Translations under genes and position numbers: made by a program
The notes under the pieces: model-generated
What the model was told of the DNA's origin: nothing
The model's database searches: none
Seen by the model: only the letters and a program-made list of their open reading frames with translations
Source of the DNA: Chryseobacterium sp. 3008163
GTDB taxonomy: Bacteria > Bacteroidota > Bacteroidia > Flavobacteriales > Weeksellaceae
DNA length: 64,000 bases
Reading direction: 5' to 3'
Assembly: GCF_003669035.1 (NCBI RefSeq)
Contig: NZ_CP033070.1
Location: 3,472,001-3,536,000, forward strand
Shown: positions 9,071-17,129 of the stretch, piece by piece
How positions within the stretch are numbered: position 1 is the stretch's first letter
Layout: every line of letters begins with the position of its first letter

Positions 9071-9369
9071 GTCTGCAATATTTTATTTGGGCAGCAGTGA
9101 ACTTCGTTCGTAAACTTCGAAAAAGCCTACGCTTTTTCTCATTTATGTCTTCCACCCCCGCTCTGTCACTCTGAGCTTGTCGAAGAGTCCGTTCAAGCCG
9201 GGCTGCAATCTGGTAAGTTTTAGAAAAATTGATCCGAAAAAGAACTTATTTCACAGAATACACAGATTTCCAAATATTTAAGAAAAGTTAAAATCGAAAA
9301 TTTAATACATAAAATCTGCAGGAATAAATAAAATTTAATAACTTTAAACCACCACACAATCACAACAAT
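9071..9369. other. Intergenic spacer between tssD copy 1 and vgrG copy 1
   Basis: Contains a second hairpin (GAAAAAGC CTAC GCTTTTTC, 9119-9138) and, at about 9165-9188, CACTCTGAGCTTGTCGAAGA, a sequence that I recall as a common dispersed intergenic repeat in Bacteroidetes genomes. No coding potential is seen, and no clear promoter for vgrG is recognisable. Confidence 0.4.
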
Positions 9370-11325
9370 ATGAATACCTCAGAAAAAACCGGAGGTTCTT
9401 CTTTCCGTCCGTCACAAAACGCAGAAGGAATCTCAGACAGTCACCATACCGGCATCAATCGCCTGGTCAAATTATCTTTGGTTATTGAAGGTAAAGTGAT
9501 CAAATATTACAAGCATTTCAAGCTTACTCAAAGTGCACAGAAGCACCACGAGTTTACCTTGACTTTAGCTCACGATACTTTAGGTGACCGCCAAACCCAT
9601 ACTTTAGAAGAAGCCAACAAATTTTTAGGCAAACGTGTGACTGCAGTTATTTCCTACAAAGACATCGACAAAAGTCCTGAACGTACATTTGTGGGCGTCA
9701 TTACGGGGGTAGGTTTCAGCCAGGAGAGAATGAGTTTGGGAAACATTGTTTTATCCGGTTACAGTCCAACCATTTTATTGGATGGTGCTCCTCATATCCA
9801 AAGTTTTGGTGGAAGCCAGGCCGTGAATATGGGAATTATTGCTGAAGAAGTCATCAAGCAAGGTTTAGATAAAAGCCGTTTTGATATCAGAATCGATACA
9901 AACGATTATTCTCAAATCATTTACAGCAGTCAGTATGACGAAACGCATTACAACTATTTGGCGAGAATGGCAGAAGCGTATGGTGAACAGTTTTATTACG
10001 ACGGTGAAGTGCTTCACTTCGGAAAACTTCCGCCACAAAATCAACCCATCAAACTGACGTATGGAAGCAGTGCTAATGACATAAAAGTTGAACTGAAAGC
10101 GGTTCACACAAAACCTCAGTTTTATGGCTACAACAGCAATAAAAATGAAGTTTTAAAATCAGGAGCAACCCCGATTCAACATGTTGGAGATTTAGCAAAA
10201 ACTGCTTATCAACATAACGACAATATTTATAAAACTCCATCTTTAAGAGTCGCTCCCATCAAAGCAACGACCCATTTGGATGTAGAATATTCACAAAAAA
10301 GTACTTCGGGAAGTGAGGCGGTGAATGTTTTCAATGTTTCAGGATCAACGACGGTACCTTTTTTACATCCCAGTTGCGCCGTAGATGTTGAAATGAGAAA
10401 ACCAGATACGAATGAAACTTCGTATTTCACAAGAATCATGGTGACTGAAACGACTCATGAAATTGATACCATCGGTCACTACACCGGAAGTTTTAACGGC
10501 ATCGCATCAGACACAGGATTTTTGCCAAAACCTGAGTTCACGACACCAAAAGCAGAACCACAGATTGCCACAGTAATTTCTAACACCGATCCTGAAGGAC
10601 AGGGGAGAGTTCAGGTAAGATTTGACTGGCAGACGAATGACACGACTCATTTTATCCGAATGATGAGTCCTGATGCGGGAGGAACGGACCAGATCACTCA
10701 AAATAGGGGTTATGTAGCGATTCCAGAAGTTGGAGATCAGGTAATGGTGAATTTCGTACACAATCACCCCGATAGACCTTTCGTCATGGGCGGAATGTTT
10801 CATGGAGGAACTGCACTAGGAGGATTTGTAGACAACCGGGTAAAATCTATCATGACAAGGAGTGGCCATAAGATAGTCTTCACAGAGGATGAAAGTATTA
10901 TTATTACAGATAAATCCGGCAATGAAATTCATCTGGATACGACAGGAAGTAATATCAATATCACAGCACCTGAAACGATGACGCTGAATTGTAAGAACAT
11001 GAATATTAATGTTATAGAAAGTATGACCACAAATGTAGGAATGAATCAAAGTAATACTGTTGGAATGAATATCTCCGAAAGTGCGGGGATGAATAGAACA
11101 TCAAGTGTAGCTATGCTCAATATGCTTTCTGTAGGAACAGATTTTATTACCAATGTTACCGGCAAAATGACAGAATATATCCAAGGTAATAAAGAATCTC
11201 ATACTGATAAAGATCGATTGAGAGTTGCCAACGGAAAAATTACCAATCAAAGTCAGGGAGTATTTGAACAACATTCTCAGAAAGAAATAAAAAACAATTC
11301 TGCTGAAATTTCAAAAAATCACTAA
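9370..11325 (+). CDS. vgrG: VgrG (TssI) spike protein, copy 1
   Basis: 651 residues with the VgrG layout: gp27-like base (about 30-390), an OB-fold gp5-like domain starting near ISNTDPEGQGRVQVRFDWQ and containing GYVAIPEVGDQVMVNF and HPDRPFVMGGMFHG, then a beta-helical C-terminus. The C-terminus (about 530-620) has an irregular repeated pattern (NVGMNQSNTVGMN, SESAGMNRTSSVAM) typical of a trimeric needle. It is closely related to the VgrG at 14945 through the base and OB domains but has a different tip. The gene 2 bases downstream is an effector candidate that may ride on this specific C-terminal tip. Confidence 0.92.
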   Translation: MNTSEKTGGSSFRPSQNAEGISDSHHTGINRLVKLSLVIEGKVIKYYKHFKLTQSAQKHHEFTLTLAHDTLGDRQTHTLEEANKFLGKRVTAVISYKDIDKSPERTFVGVITGVGFSQERMSLGNIVLSGYSPTILLDGAPHIQSFGGSQAVNMGIIAEEVIKQGLDKSRFDIRIDTNDYSQIIYSSQYDETHYNYLARMAEAYGEQFYYDGEVLHFGKLPPQNQPIKLTYGSSANDIKVELKAVHTKPQFYGYNSNKNEVLKSGATPIQHVGDLAKTAYQHNDNIYKTPSLRVAPIKATTHLDVEYSQKSTSGSEAVNVFNVSGSTTVPFLHPSCAVDVEMRKPDTNETSYFTRIMVTETTHEIDTIGHYTGSFNGIASDTGFLPKPEFTTPKAEPQIATVISNTDPEGQGRVQVRFDWQTNDTTHFIRMMSPDAGGTDQITQNRGYVAIPEVGDQVMVNFVHNHPDRPFVMGGMFHGGTALGGFVDNRVKSIMTRSGHKIVFTEDESIIITDKSGNEIHLDTTGSNINITAPETMTLNCKNMNINVIESMTTNVGMNQSNTVGMNISESAGMNRTSSVAMLNMLSVGTDFITNVTGKMTEYIQGNKESHTDKDRLRVANGKITNQSQGVFEQHSQKEIKNNSAEISKNH

Positions 11326-11327
11326 TT

Positions 11328-12281
11328 ATGGGTAAGGAATCTTACATAGGAGGAGATTATATAGAAACAACGGGAGGCTCAGCAAAAAATTTTGCAGGAG
11401 GAAGTATTGAGAATTCATCTCTTGCAAATCAATTTACACAAAATGGACTTGATTCTGGAGTTAAATACGGTGTTAATGAGGATGCTCCGATAATTGAGGG
11501 TATAAAAGAAGATGTGTTTTTATATTTAATCTTTTTCATTGATGAAGATCATAAAGGTAAACTGATGATTTCAGAGGGAAGCCAAACAAGATTGAAAAAT
11601 ATTAAGAAACAAAGTTGGTATGATGATAAAAAACATAAAGCTTTTAGTATACCTATACAAAGTGTAGATGAAATATTAGACCAAATTCCCCAAATTATTA
11701 AAAAGCATTCTGAGGGTGATAAAAAAAGAGTAATGATTGCTGAAATAGGGATATTTTCTCATGCAGGTGGTGATGGACCAATTTCTTATAATAAGCAAGT
11801 TAAAATTTGCCCTGAACCACAATATAAATCTCAAATGCTGATGTGTGGCTGGGAACAAATAAATGTTGAGTGGACAACGCAGGCAAAGTTTGTATTTTAT
11901 GGATGCAATACAGGAAATACGAATAAGAATTGGAATAATTTTGCTAAAAATATATCAAGCTTATCAAATTTTAAAAACGTTGAGGTGTGGGGACAATCAA
12001 CATCTTCTTTTCCATCATTTTATCCCGATTATCGTGTTACAAGTGCAGCAAGAAGTACTGGGGATAATGGTTTTGGATGGGATATCCGCGGAAATACATA
12101 TCAAGTGGCAGGTAATCCAGGAGAAGGATGGAAAGCAATGAGTTTTAGTAGTGATAAAAATAATATAAGTAAAGAAGATTTGCGAAAATCAGAGTTTCCT
12201 AAAGCTAACCCGTTAAATGTATACAAAAATGGATTACTTATCAAATCAACACATCAAGGTGTTTTTAATGACCATCGCTAA
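11328..12281 (+). CDS. Putative T6SS effector with caspase-like His/Cys motif
   Basis: 317 residues starting 2 bases after vgrG, so co-translated with it. The N-terminus (IGGDYIETTGGSAKNFAGGS) is Gly-rich and may be the docking part. Residues 135-225 show a strand followed by FSHAGGDGP (His145), then KFVFYGCNTGN (Cys193), then a segment like FAKNISSL...VEVWGQS. This strand-His-Gly ... strand-GCN order resembles clan CD (caspase-fold) proteins and the DUF4347 pattern (SHG ... YGCN). I therefore suspect a Cys protease/caspase-fold effector, but the match is by eye. The following lipoprotein gene overlaps this one by 14 bases, the usual arrangement of effector and immunity gene. Confidence 0.55.
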   Translation: MGKESYIGGDYIETTGGSAKNFAGGSIENSSLANQFTQNGLDSGVKYGVNEDAPIIEGIKEDVFLYLIFFIDEDHKGKLMISEGSQTRLKNIKKQSWYDDKKHKAFSIPIQSVDEILDQIPQIIKKHSEGDKKRVMIAEIGIFSHAGGDGPISYNKQVKICPEPQYKSQMLMCGWEQINVEWTTQAKFVFYGCNTGNTNKNWNNFAKNISSLSNFKNVEVWGQSTSSFPSFYPDYRVTSAARSTGDNGFGWDIRGNTYQVAGNPGEGWKAMSFSSDKNNISKEDLRKSEFPKANPLNVYKNGLLIKSTHQGVFNDHR

Positions 12282-12759
12282 ATATTGTGGTATCTTTTTA
12301 ATATGTTTAAATATAAGTTGTAAAAATATGGATAATGAGTACTTTCAGGTATTTGGCAATAAAGAGTTGCTGGAAAAGTGTAAAATAAATCTTGTGAAAA
12401 TAGATGAGGCAGGTAATGAAAGTGTTAATAATATTCTGTGTAATGGAAAATTAAATCAAATTAAAACTGAAAATGAATCTGCTGCAATATATAAGTTCTA
12501 TTTTTCTTACAAGGATAGTTATGTTGAATTACTAACTACCGAAAATATTTTTCGAAATGCCTCAGATCAGGTTAATAACTTATATATTGAAGAGAAAGAT
12601 AACATAATCTATGTGAAATTTATTGGTAGAAAATCAGATATAGAAAAAGATGATGTATTTCGAAAAGCATTAATCAATAAAGAAAAGTATTATGAGATAA
12701 ACGCTATATCGCATAATGATTTAAATCAAATTGATTCGTTATTTACTAAATGTAATTGA
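12268..12759 (+). CDS. Lipoprotein, immunity candidate for the effector at 11328
   Basis: The ATG at 12268 overlaps the end of the effector gene (stop at 12281) and gives a lipoprotein signal MTIAKYCGIFLICLNISC; a longer frame from 12217 would bury the signal, so the internal ATG is preferred. The mature ~145 residues are acidic to neutral and beta-rich, with no recognised domain. Coupled translation with an effector candidate and periplasmic anchoring make an immunity role likely. If so, the effector acts in the periplasm. Confidence 0.6.
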   Translation: MTIAKYCGIFLICLNISCKNMDNEYFQVFGNKELLEKCKINLVKIDEAGNESVNNILCNGKLNQIKTENESAAIYKFYFSYKDSYVELLTTENIFRNASDQVNNLYIEEKDNIIYVKFIGRKSDIEKDDVFRKALINKEKYYEINAISHNDLNQIDSLFTKCN

Positions 12760-12792
12760 ATTAGGTGGTTCTTAAAAGACGTTTTCGATTAA

Positions 12793-12935
12793 ATTCCGGA
12801 TGATGTTAAAGAAATGCAGGTGTTGTTAAAATATAGGTGTGAATCCAAGGCTTATTCCTGCCAAAGAATGCTATGAGAAACAAAATAAGTTACTTCATAC
12901 TATTTTCTGGCTTTTTACTAGGAATATTGTAATAT
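12793..12935 (+). pseudogene. Degenerate toxin-tail-like fragment
   Basis: No intact gene. One frame reads IPDDVKEMQVLLKY and, after a shift near 12830, another reads IGVNPRLIPAKECYEKQ then NKLLH. Together they look like the end of a small globular domain broken by frameshift. It directly follows an immunity candidate and precedes two decayed membrane-protein copies, the layout of an old effector-tail/immunity cassette. The family is not recognised. Confidence 0.35.
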
Positions 12936-13090
12936 GATCGTTAGCAATTCGGAGGTTTCTTCAATAGACCACGAGTCGCAAGAACTTCTACGAAATATAG
13001 ATTATTTTATCTTTTTTATTTACGGAATAATGGGCACCGGAGCTTTATTCATAATTCTATTTTTAATCAGGTTATTAAACAAAAGATAGT
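12873..13090 (+). pseudogene. Degenerate small membrane protein, copy A
   Basis: MRNKISYFILFSGFLLGIL ends at a stop; the second frame, from the ATG at 12934, continues MIVSNSEVSSIDHESQ and later a hydrophobic helix with FIFFIYGIMGTG and ends LLNKR. Together this is a two-helix membrane protein with a frame break near 12930. The segment SNSEVSSI recurs in the next stretch as SNAEVSSI, so the two are tandem paralogues. Confidence 0.45.
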
Positions 13091-13140
13091 ATCATAATTA
13101 ATCACCTTCACGTCAAGCTTTATTGAATATTTTAAATTAT

Positions 13141-13290
13141 AAAAAAATAAGATATATTAGATAGTTGTGCTTCTAGGTTTTATAATTGGAATATTGTTTT
13201 ACTTATTCAATTTGTTCATGAGTAATGCGGAAGTATCATCTATTAAGTATCAATTTAGCGAACTTTTATTCTACTGTTTTTCTATATAGA
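13141..13290 (+). pseudogene. Degenerate small membrane protein, copy B
   Basis: An open stretch reads VLLGFIIGILFYLFNLF then MSNAEVSSIKYQFSELLF and stops early. It matches copy A in the first helix (GFLLGIL / GFIIGIL) and in the SNxEVSSI segment. The upstream part is out of frame and no start codon is in place, so it is a non-functional remnant. Confidence 0.4.
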
Positions 13291-13303
13291 AAATTATTCT
13301 GTT

Positions 13304-13963
13304 ATGAAGAAAATACTAATTCATCTACTCATCTTATTATTTTTAATGTGTAATTGTCAGTCTAAAAAAGACGATAGCAATAAAAACAATCATAAAATAA
13401 ATACTACGGTTGAAAAATTTGACTTTCAGTTGTTTAAGAAATATCAAGAAAATGGCGAGTTTCTTAAATTACAAAACGGAAAAACAATCCTATCGATGGC
13501 TGCTCCTGCTCTTAATGAAACCGGAATGCAAGAAGAATTACTACCAAAACCATCATTTTATACCATTTACAAAGAGTTTTATCCTGATGGTTTTCTCAAA
13601 AAGAAAGAAACGCTTTTAGGTCAGTACACCAGAGTAGGAATCTCAGAATATTATGATGAGAAAGGAAAATTGGAGACCAAAAATGAAGATGAAAAGTTCG
13701 GGAAAATAAAACCTGCAGATGTTCTAAAGATTTTAGATAAGAAGAAAATTATTAATTTATCTACAGGAGAAGGAAGATTTGACGAAAACGGAAATTCCGC
13801 TTTTACCATTACTTTTGATGAAAATAAAAATGAGTACACTGTGACACTAGAAAAAGGTAAAGCAAATACAAATCCGGAGTTTGGAATTGGTGAGCCGCCA
13901 GCTTTTATTCCTGTTTACTATATAATTGATGGTGAAACTGGAGATGTAACAGAAAAGCAGTGA
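13304..13963 (+). CDS. Lipoprotein of unknown function in the T6SS locus
   Basis: 219 residues with a lipoprotein signal (MKKILIHLLILLFLMCNC). The mature part contains YKEFYPDGFLKKKE and ISEYYDEKGKLETK, short repeats of the Y-x-x-x-G-x-L type seen in MORN-like or toxin-antitoxin YwqK-like proteins, then a beta-rich C-terminus ending with a Pro-rich turn (GIGEPPAFIPVYYI). No enzyme motif. It stands alone between decayed immunity-like sequences and the second tssD module, so it may be a retained orphan immunity protein. Function is otherwise unknown. Confidence 0.55.
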   Translation: MKKILIHLLILLFLMCNCQSKKDDSNKNNHKINTTVEKFDFQLFKKYQENGEFLKLQNGKTILSMAAPALNETGMQEELLPKPSFYTIYKEFYPDGFLKKKETLLGQYTRVGISEYYDEKGKLETKNEDEKFGKIKPADVLKILDKKKIINLSTGEGRFDENGNSAFTITFDENKNEYTVTLEKGKANTNPEFGIGEPPAFIPVYYIIDGETGDVTEKQ

Positions 13964-14110
13964 TCTGCTTTAGACTGAGAGAATCATATTATATAAAGTA
14001 AAAGGATTCTCAAATAAGAAAAATTTGAATTTGTTAAATATTCCAAAATTTTATTAATTAAATCTTAATTTTTTAATTTTTAAGTGATTTTTCACAAAAT
14101 GAATATTTGT

Positions 14111-14140
14111 AAACCCTTTCTGGTAAAGGGTTTTATTGTT
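14111..14140 (+). terminator. Terminator upstream of tssD copy 2
   Basis: AAACCCTTT CTGGT AAAGGGTTT hairpin followed by TTATTGTTTTG. It ends transcription from the lipoprotein gene side before the tssD promoter. Confidence 0.7.
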
Positions 14141-14154
14141 TTGTTTAATAAAAG

Positions 14155-14191
14155 TCGTAGTTCTACTACATAAAATCGTAGTTCTACTACA
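14155..14191. promoter_or_regulatory. Paired palindromic operator-like motif upstream of tssD copy 2
   Basis: TCGTAGTTCTACTACA occurs twice (14155-14170 and 14176-14191), exactly 21 bases apart. It is the same GTAG-N5-CTAC pair found before tssD copy 1. The second palindrome starts 64 bases before the -7 box in both cases. Confidence 0.8.
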
Positions 14192-14219
14192 AAATGTCAA
14201 ATAACTACTAAAAATGTTT

Positions 14220-14247
14220 TTGTAACCAATCTTTGGCTCTATCTTCG
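14220..14247 (+). promoter_or_regulatory. Promoter of tssD copy 2
   Basis: TTG (14220-14222), 17-base spacer, TATCTTCG (14240-14247), one mismatch to TAnnTTTG. The ATG is 54 bases further on. Compared with copy 1 this promoter has a -33 element but a weaker -7 box. Confidence 0.55.
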
Positions 14248-14301
14248 CTATAGTTAAAACATCAAATCACACAATATCAACAGTTTAAAATTTACAAAAT
14301 C

Positions 14302-14706
14302 ATGGCAGACAATTCAAGAGGAATCTTAAAATTCAACGGAAGCGAAGGACAAAAATTATTAAAGCTTAATTACAGCGTATCAAGATCTACAGACGTTTCC
14401 GGGCGTGTAGCTTCAGATCCTTCCAATGCAATTATCAAACTTACTATAGAAGCTACAGAGAAATCTGAAATTCTTGAAAGTTTGCTTAATGGAAAATACA
14501 AACCAACTTCTGGTGAAATCACATTCAACAAATCTCACGAAGAAGGTACTCTAATCACTTTAAACTGGGAAAACGGTTACGTTATTCAGCATGAAGTTGA
14601 TTTTGACGCTGTAGACCAAAATTCTATGTTGATCAGCTTCATCGTAAGCGCAGAAAAAATCAACTACGGAAATGCAGCTTATGAAGGTATTTGGCCAGGA
14701 AAATAA
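14302..14706 (+). CDS. tssD: TssD (Hcp-like) T6SS tube protein, copy 2
   Basis: 134 residues, near-identical to the protein at 8605; both start with SRGILKFNGSEGQKLLKLNY and differ at scattered conservative positions and at the last residues (IWPGK here, LWPTS there). At DNA level many synonymous sites differ, so the copies are not a very recent duplication; protein sequence has been conserved. It forms the inner tube of the T6SS. It has its own promoter with the paired palindrome and its own terminator, the same arrangement as copy 1. Each tssD precedes a vgrG with its own cargo, suggesting paired tube/spike modules. Confidence 0.9.
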   Translation: MADNSRGILKFNGSEGQKLLKLNYSVSRSTDVSGRVASDPSNAIIKLTIEATEKSEILESLLNGKYKPTSGEITFNKSHEEGTLITLNWENGYVIQHEVDFDAVDQNSMLISFIVSAEKINYGNAAYEGIWPGK

Positions 14707-14736
14707 AACCCGAATTATCTAAAATCAAATTATTAC

Positions 14737-14776
14737 AGAATAGCGTGCTCGTCAAAAAGCAAGCTGTTCTGTTTTG
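14737..14776 (+). terminator. Terminator after tssD copy 2
   Basis: An imperfect hairpin (AGAATAGCGTGCT / AGCAAGCTGTTCT) is followed by GTTTTGTTGTTT. It mirrors the terminator after tssD copy 1. Confidence 0.65.
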
Positions 14777-14944
14777 TTGTTTCTAAGGTATTTTTAGTTT
14801 TTTATTAAATATTTAAATTATTAAAAATCGCCCTGACTGACTTCTGAAAATTGCATTTTTTTCTAATTAAAGGAGATTTTGGTGCAATATATGTTGTCAA
14901 ATAACTGAATAGAATCACAATTCATAAATCGAAAAAATATTGCT

Positions 14945-17119
14945 ATGTTTCAGAATAATAACTCAGAAAAGCTGCAAGCCTCGAAAGATTCCGCTACCTC
15001 GCAGGTGGTGAACAAAGCCAATGAAAAAGCTCAAAAGGCCGGGGGCAAAGTGAAAGAAGCTGGTGAGAAAGTTTCTCAGGCACAATCGCTCTCCGGAACT
15101 GTACAGAATTCTTCAACGATGTTTATGAATCAAAATATGCAGTCAAACAATGCTCTGACCACTGAAGGGAAAGTTTGGGCAAGGCAGCCAACTTCAAAGA
15201 TTCATAATGCAATGGCAATTCCTACCAGCCAGATTTTAGGCATCAACAGAGTAGTAAAGCTTGATGTGATTATTGAAGGAAAACAGATTCAGCATTTTAA
15301 ACATTTTAAACTGAATCAGAGTGCCGTAAAGCATCACAGTTTTAGTTTGACTTTAGCCCATGATACTTTGGGAAGTTCAGAAAATCACAATTTAGAAGAA
15401 GCCCAAAATTTTTTAGGAAAAAGACTGACGGTTATTTTTAAATATAAAGATGTCATCGATGGTCCCGAAAGAAATTTTGTCGGCGTTATTACAGAAGTCG
15501 GTTTCAGCCAAGATAAAGGAAGTCTGGGAAATATTGTTCTCACAGGTTTCAGCCCGACTGTGCTTTTAGATGCTGCCCCACACATTCAAAGTTTTGGCGG
15601 TGCACAAGAAATAAGCCTGAACAGTATTGCAGACCGCGTAATAAAAGAAGGTCTTGGAGGAAGCAAATTTGACTTTAGGGTAGACGCTCAACATGGAAAT
15701 GTTTCCTATAGCTCACAATACGAAGAGACGCATTATAATTATTTAGCTAGAATTGCTGAAGCCTATGGCGAACAGTTTTTTTATGACGGCGAAGTATTGC
15801 ATTTTGGAAAACTTCCACCTTCGGAACAACCTGTAAAGCTAACTTACGGAAGCAGCGTCAATGATGTTAAAATTAAAATGAAAGCTCAGCATGTAAATCC
15901 TACATTTTATGGCTATAACAGCAGTAAAAATGAAAAGCTGACAACAGGAAGTTCAAAAATAAATCATTCTTCAGATATTGCTAAAAGGGCATACGAAATT
16001 TCTGAAAAAACATTCACTACACCATCACTAAGAGTTGCTCCGATTAAAGCATCTTCTTTCATGGATGTGGATGCTTCACAAAAAGGAACGGCGGGAAGTA
16101 AAGCTTCCGGTGTTTTTGTAACTTCAGGAACAACTACAGTTCCGTTTTTGTATCCGGGTTGTGCTGCTGATATCGAGATGCGACAATCTGATACCAATCA
16201 GACCTCATATTTTACGAAACTTCTGATGATAGAAGTCTCGCATGAAGTAGATGCTAGAGGGTATTACACCGGAAACTTTGAAGCTATTGCAGCAGACTGC
16301 GGATATATTCCACGACCTGAGTTTGAAAGCCCGAGAGCAGATGCACAGTTTGCAAAAGTTATCTCTAATACAGATCCTTTGAACCAAGGAAGAGTTCAGA
16401 TACAGTTTGACTGGCAGAGCGGTCAGGATACTTCAGAATTTATCAGAGTTATGACACCCGATGCCGGAGGAAGCGATAAAGTAAGTAAAAATCGAGGTTT
16501 TATGGCAATTCCCGAAGTGGGAGATCAAGTTGTTGTCAATTTTGCGCACCAGCATCCCGACAGACCTTTTGTAATGGGTGGTATGTTCCACGGGCAAGTC
16601 GGCGGTGGCGGCGGCGCAGGAAATAATGTAAAAAGTTTAAGCAGCAGAAGCGGAAATAAATTGGAGCTTGATGATGGTGCAGGTTCTGTATTTCTTACCG
16701 ATCAAGGTGGTGCTAATATGAAATTTGACGGTGCGGGAAATGCAACAACCAATACCAATAAGGATAAAACAGTAACGGTTGGAAATAACAATTCGGTAAA
16801 TGTAGCCAATGATAACACAGTAAAAGCCGGAAATACAAGCATGATTAATGTGGGTGAAGCCTCAATTCTTCAGATGGATAAATCTGGTAAAGTTTCACTT
16901 ACAGCGACAACTGAATTTAAAATTATTGTAGGAGCGAGTACCATTGTTATTGATAAAGAAGGTAAAATTACAATCAATGGAAAAGAAATCGTGGTTGATG
17001 CTACAAAATCGATTAATCTTTCTGCGACAGATGATACGACAGTAGGAGGGAAAAATGTAAATGTAACGGGAAGTACAGAAGTGCAGATTAATGGTAAAAA
17101 AGTAAATATTAATAAATAA
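14945..17119 (+). CDS. vgrG: VgrG (TssI) spike protein, copy 2
   Basis: 724 residues. It carries an N-terminal extension of about 90 residues that copy 1 lacks, including an Ala/Lys/Glu-rich helical stretch (NEKAQKAGGKVKEAGEKVSQ). Then follow the gp27-like base, the OB domain (NRGFMAIPEVGDQVVVNF; HPDRPFVMGGMFHG), a Gly-rich hinge (GGGGGAGN) and a beta-helical needle with Val/Asn/Thr repeats (TVTVGNNNSVNVANDN). The C-terminus ends with short alternating strands (TTVGGKNVNVTG). It heads an apparent operon with the genes at 17130, 17944 and 19601, so it probably delivers the Hint-nuclease protein. Confidence 0.92.
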   Translation: MFQNNNSEKLQASKDSATSQVVNKANEKAQKAGGKVKEAGEKVSQAQSLSGTVQNSSTMFMNQNMQSNNALTTEGKVWARQPTSKIHNAMAIPTSQILGINRVVKLDVIIEGKQIQHFKHFKLNQSAVKHHSFSLTLAHDTLGSSENHNLEEAQNFLGKRLTVIFKYKDVIDGPERNFVGVITEVGFSQDKGSLGNIVLTGFSPTVLLDAAPHIQSFGGAQEISLNSIADRVIKEGLGGSKFDFRVDAQHGNVSYSSQYEETHYNYLARIAEAYGEQFFYDGEVLHFGKLPPSEQPVKLTYGSSVNDVKIKMKAQHVNPTFYGYNSSKNEKLTTGSSKINHSSDIAKRAYEISEKTFTTPSLRVAPIKASSFMDVDASQKGTAGSKASGVFVTSGTTTVPFLYPGCAADIEMRQSDTNQTSYFTKLLMIEVSHEVDARGYYTGNFEAIAADCGYIPRPEFESPRADAQFAKVISNTDPLNQGRVQIQFDWQSGQDTSEFIRVMTPDAGGSDKVSKNRGFMAIPEVGDQVVVNFAHQHPDRPFVMGGMFHGQVGGGGGAGNNVKSLSSRSGNKLELDDGAGSVFLTDQGGANMKFDGAGNATTNTNKDKTVTVGNNNSVNVANDNTVKAGNTSMINVGEASILQMDKSGKVSLTATTEFKIIVGASTIVIDKEGKITINGKEIVVDATKSINLSATDDTTVGGKNVNVTGSTEVQINGKKVNINK

Positions 17120-17129
17120 GCAAATCCTG

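Noticed and set aside
9071..9369. Possible small gene reading out of tssD copy 1 into the spacer (frame 8868-9113)
   Set aside because: The frame is a shifted reading of tssD with an Arg-rich artificial composition and runs through the terminator.
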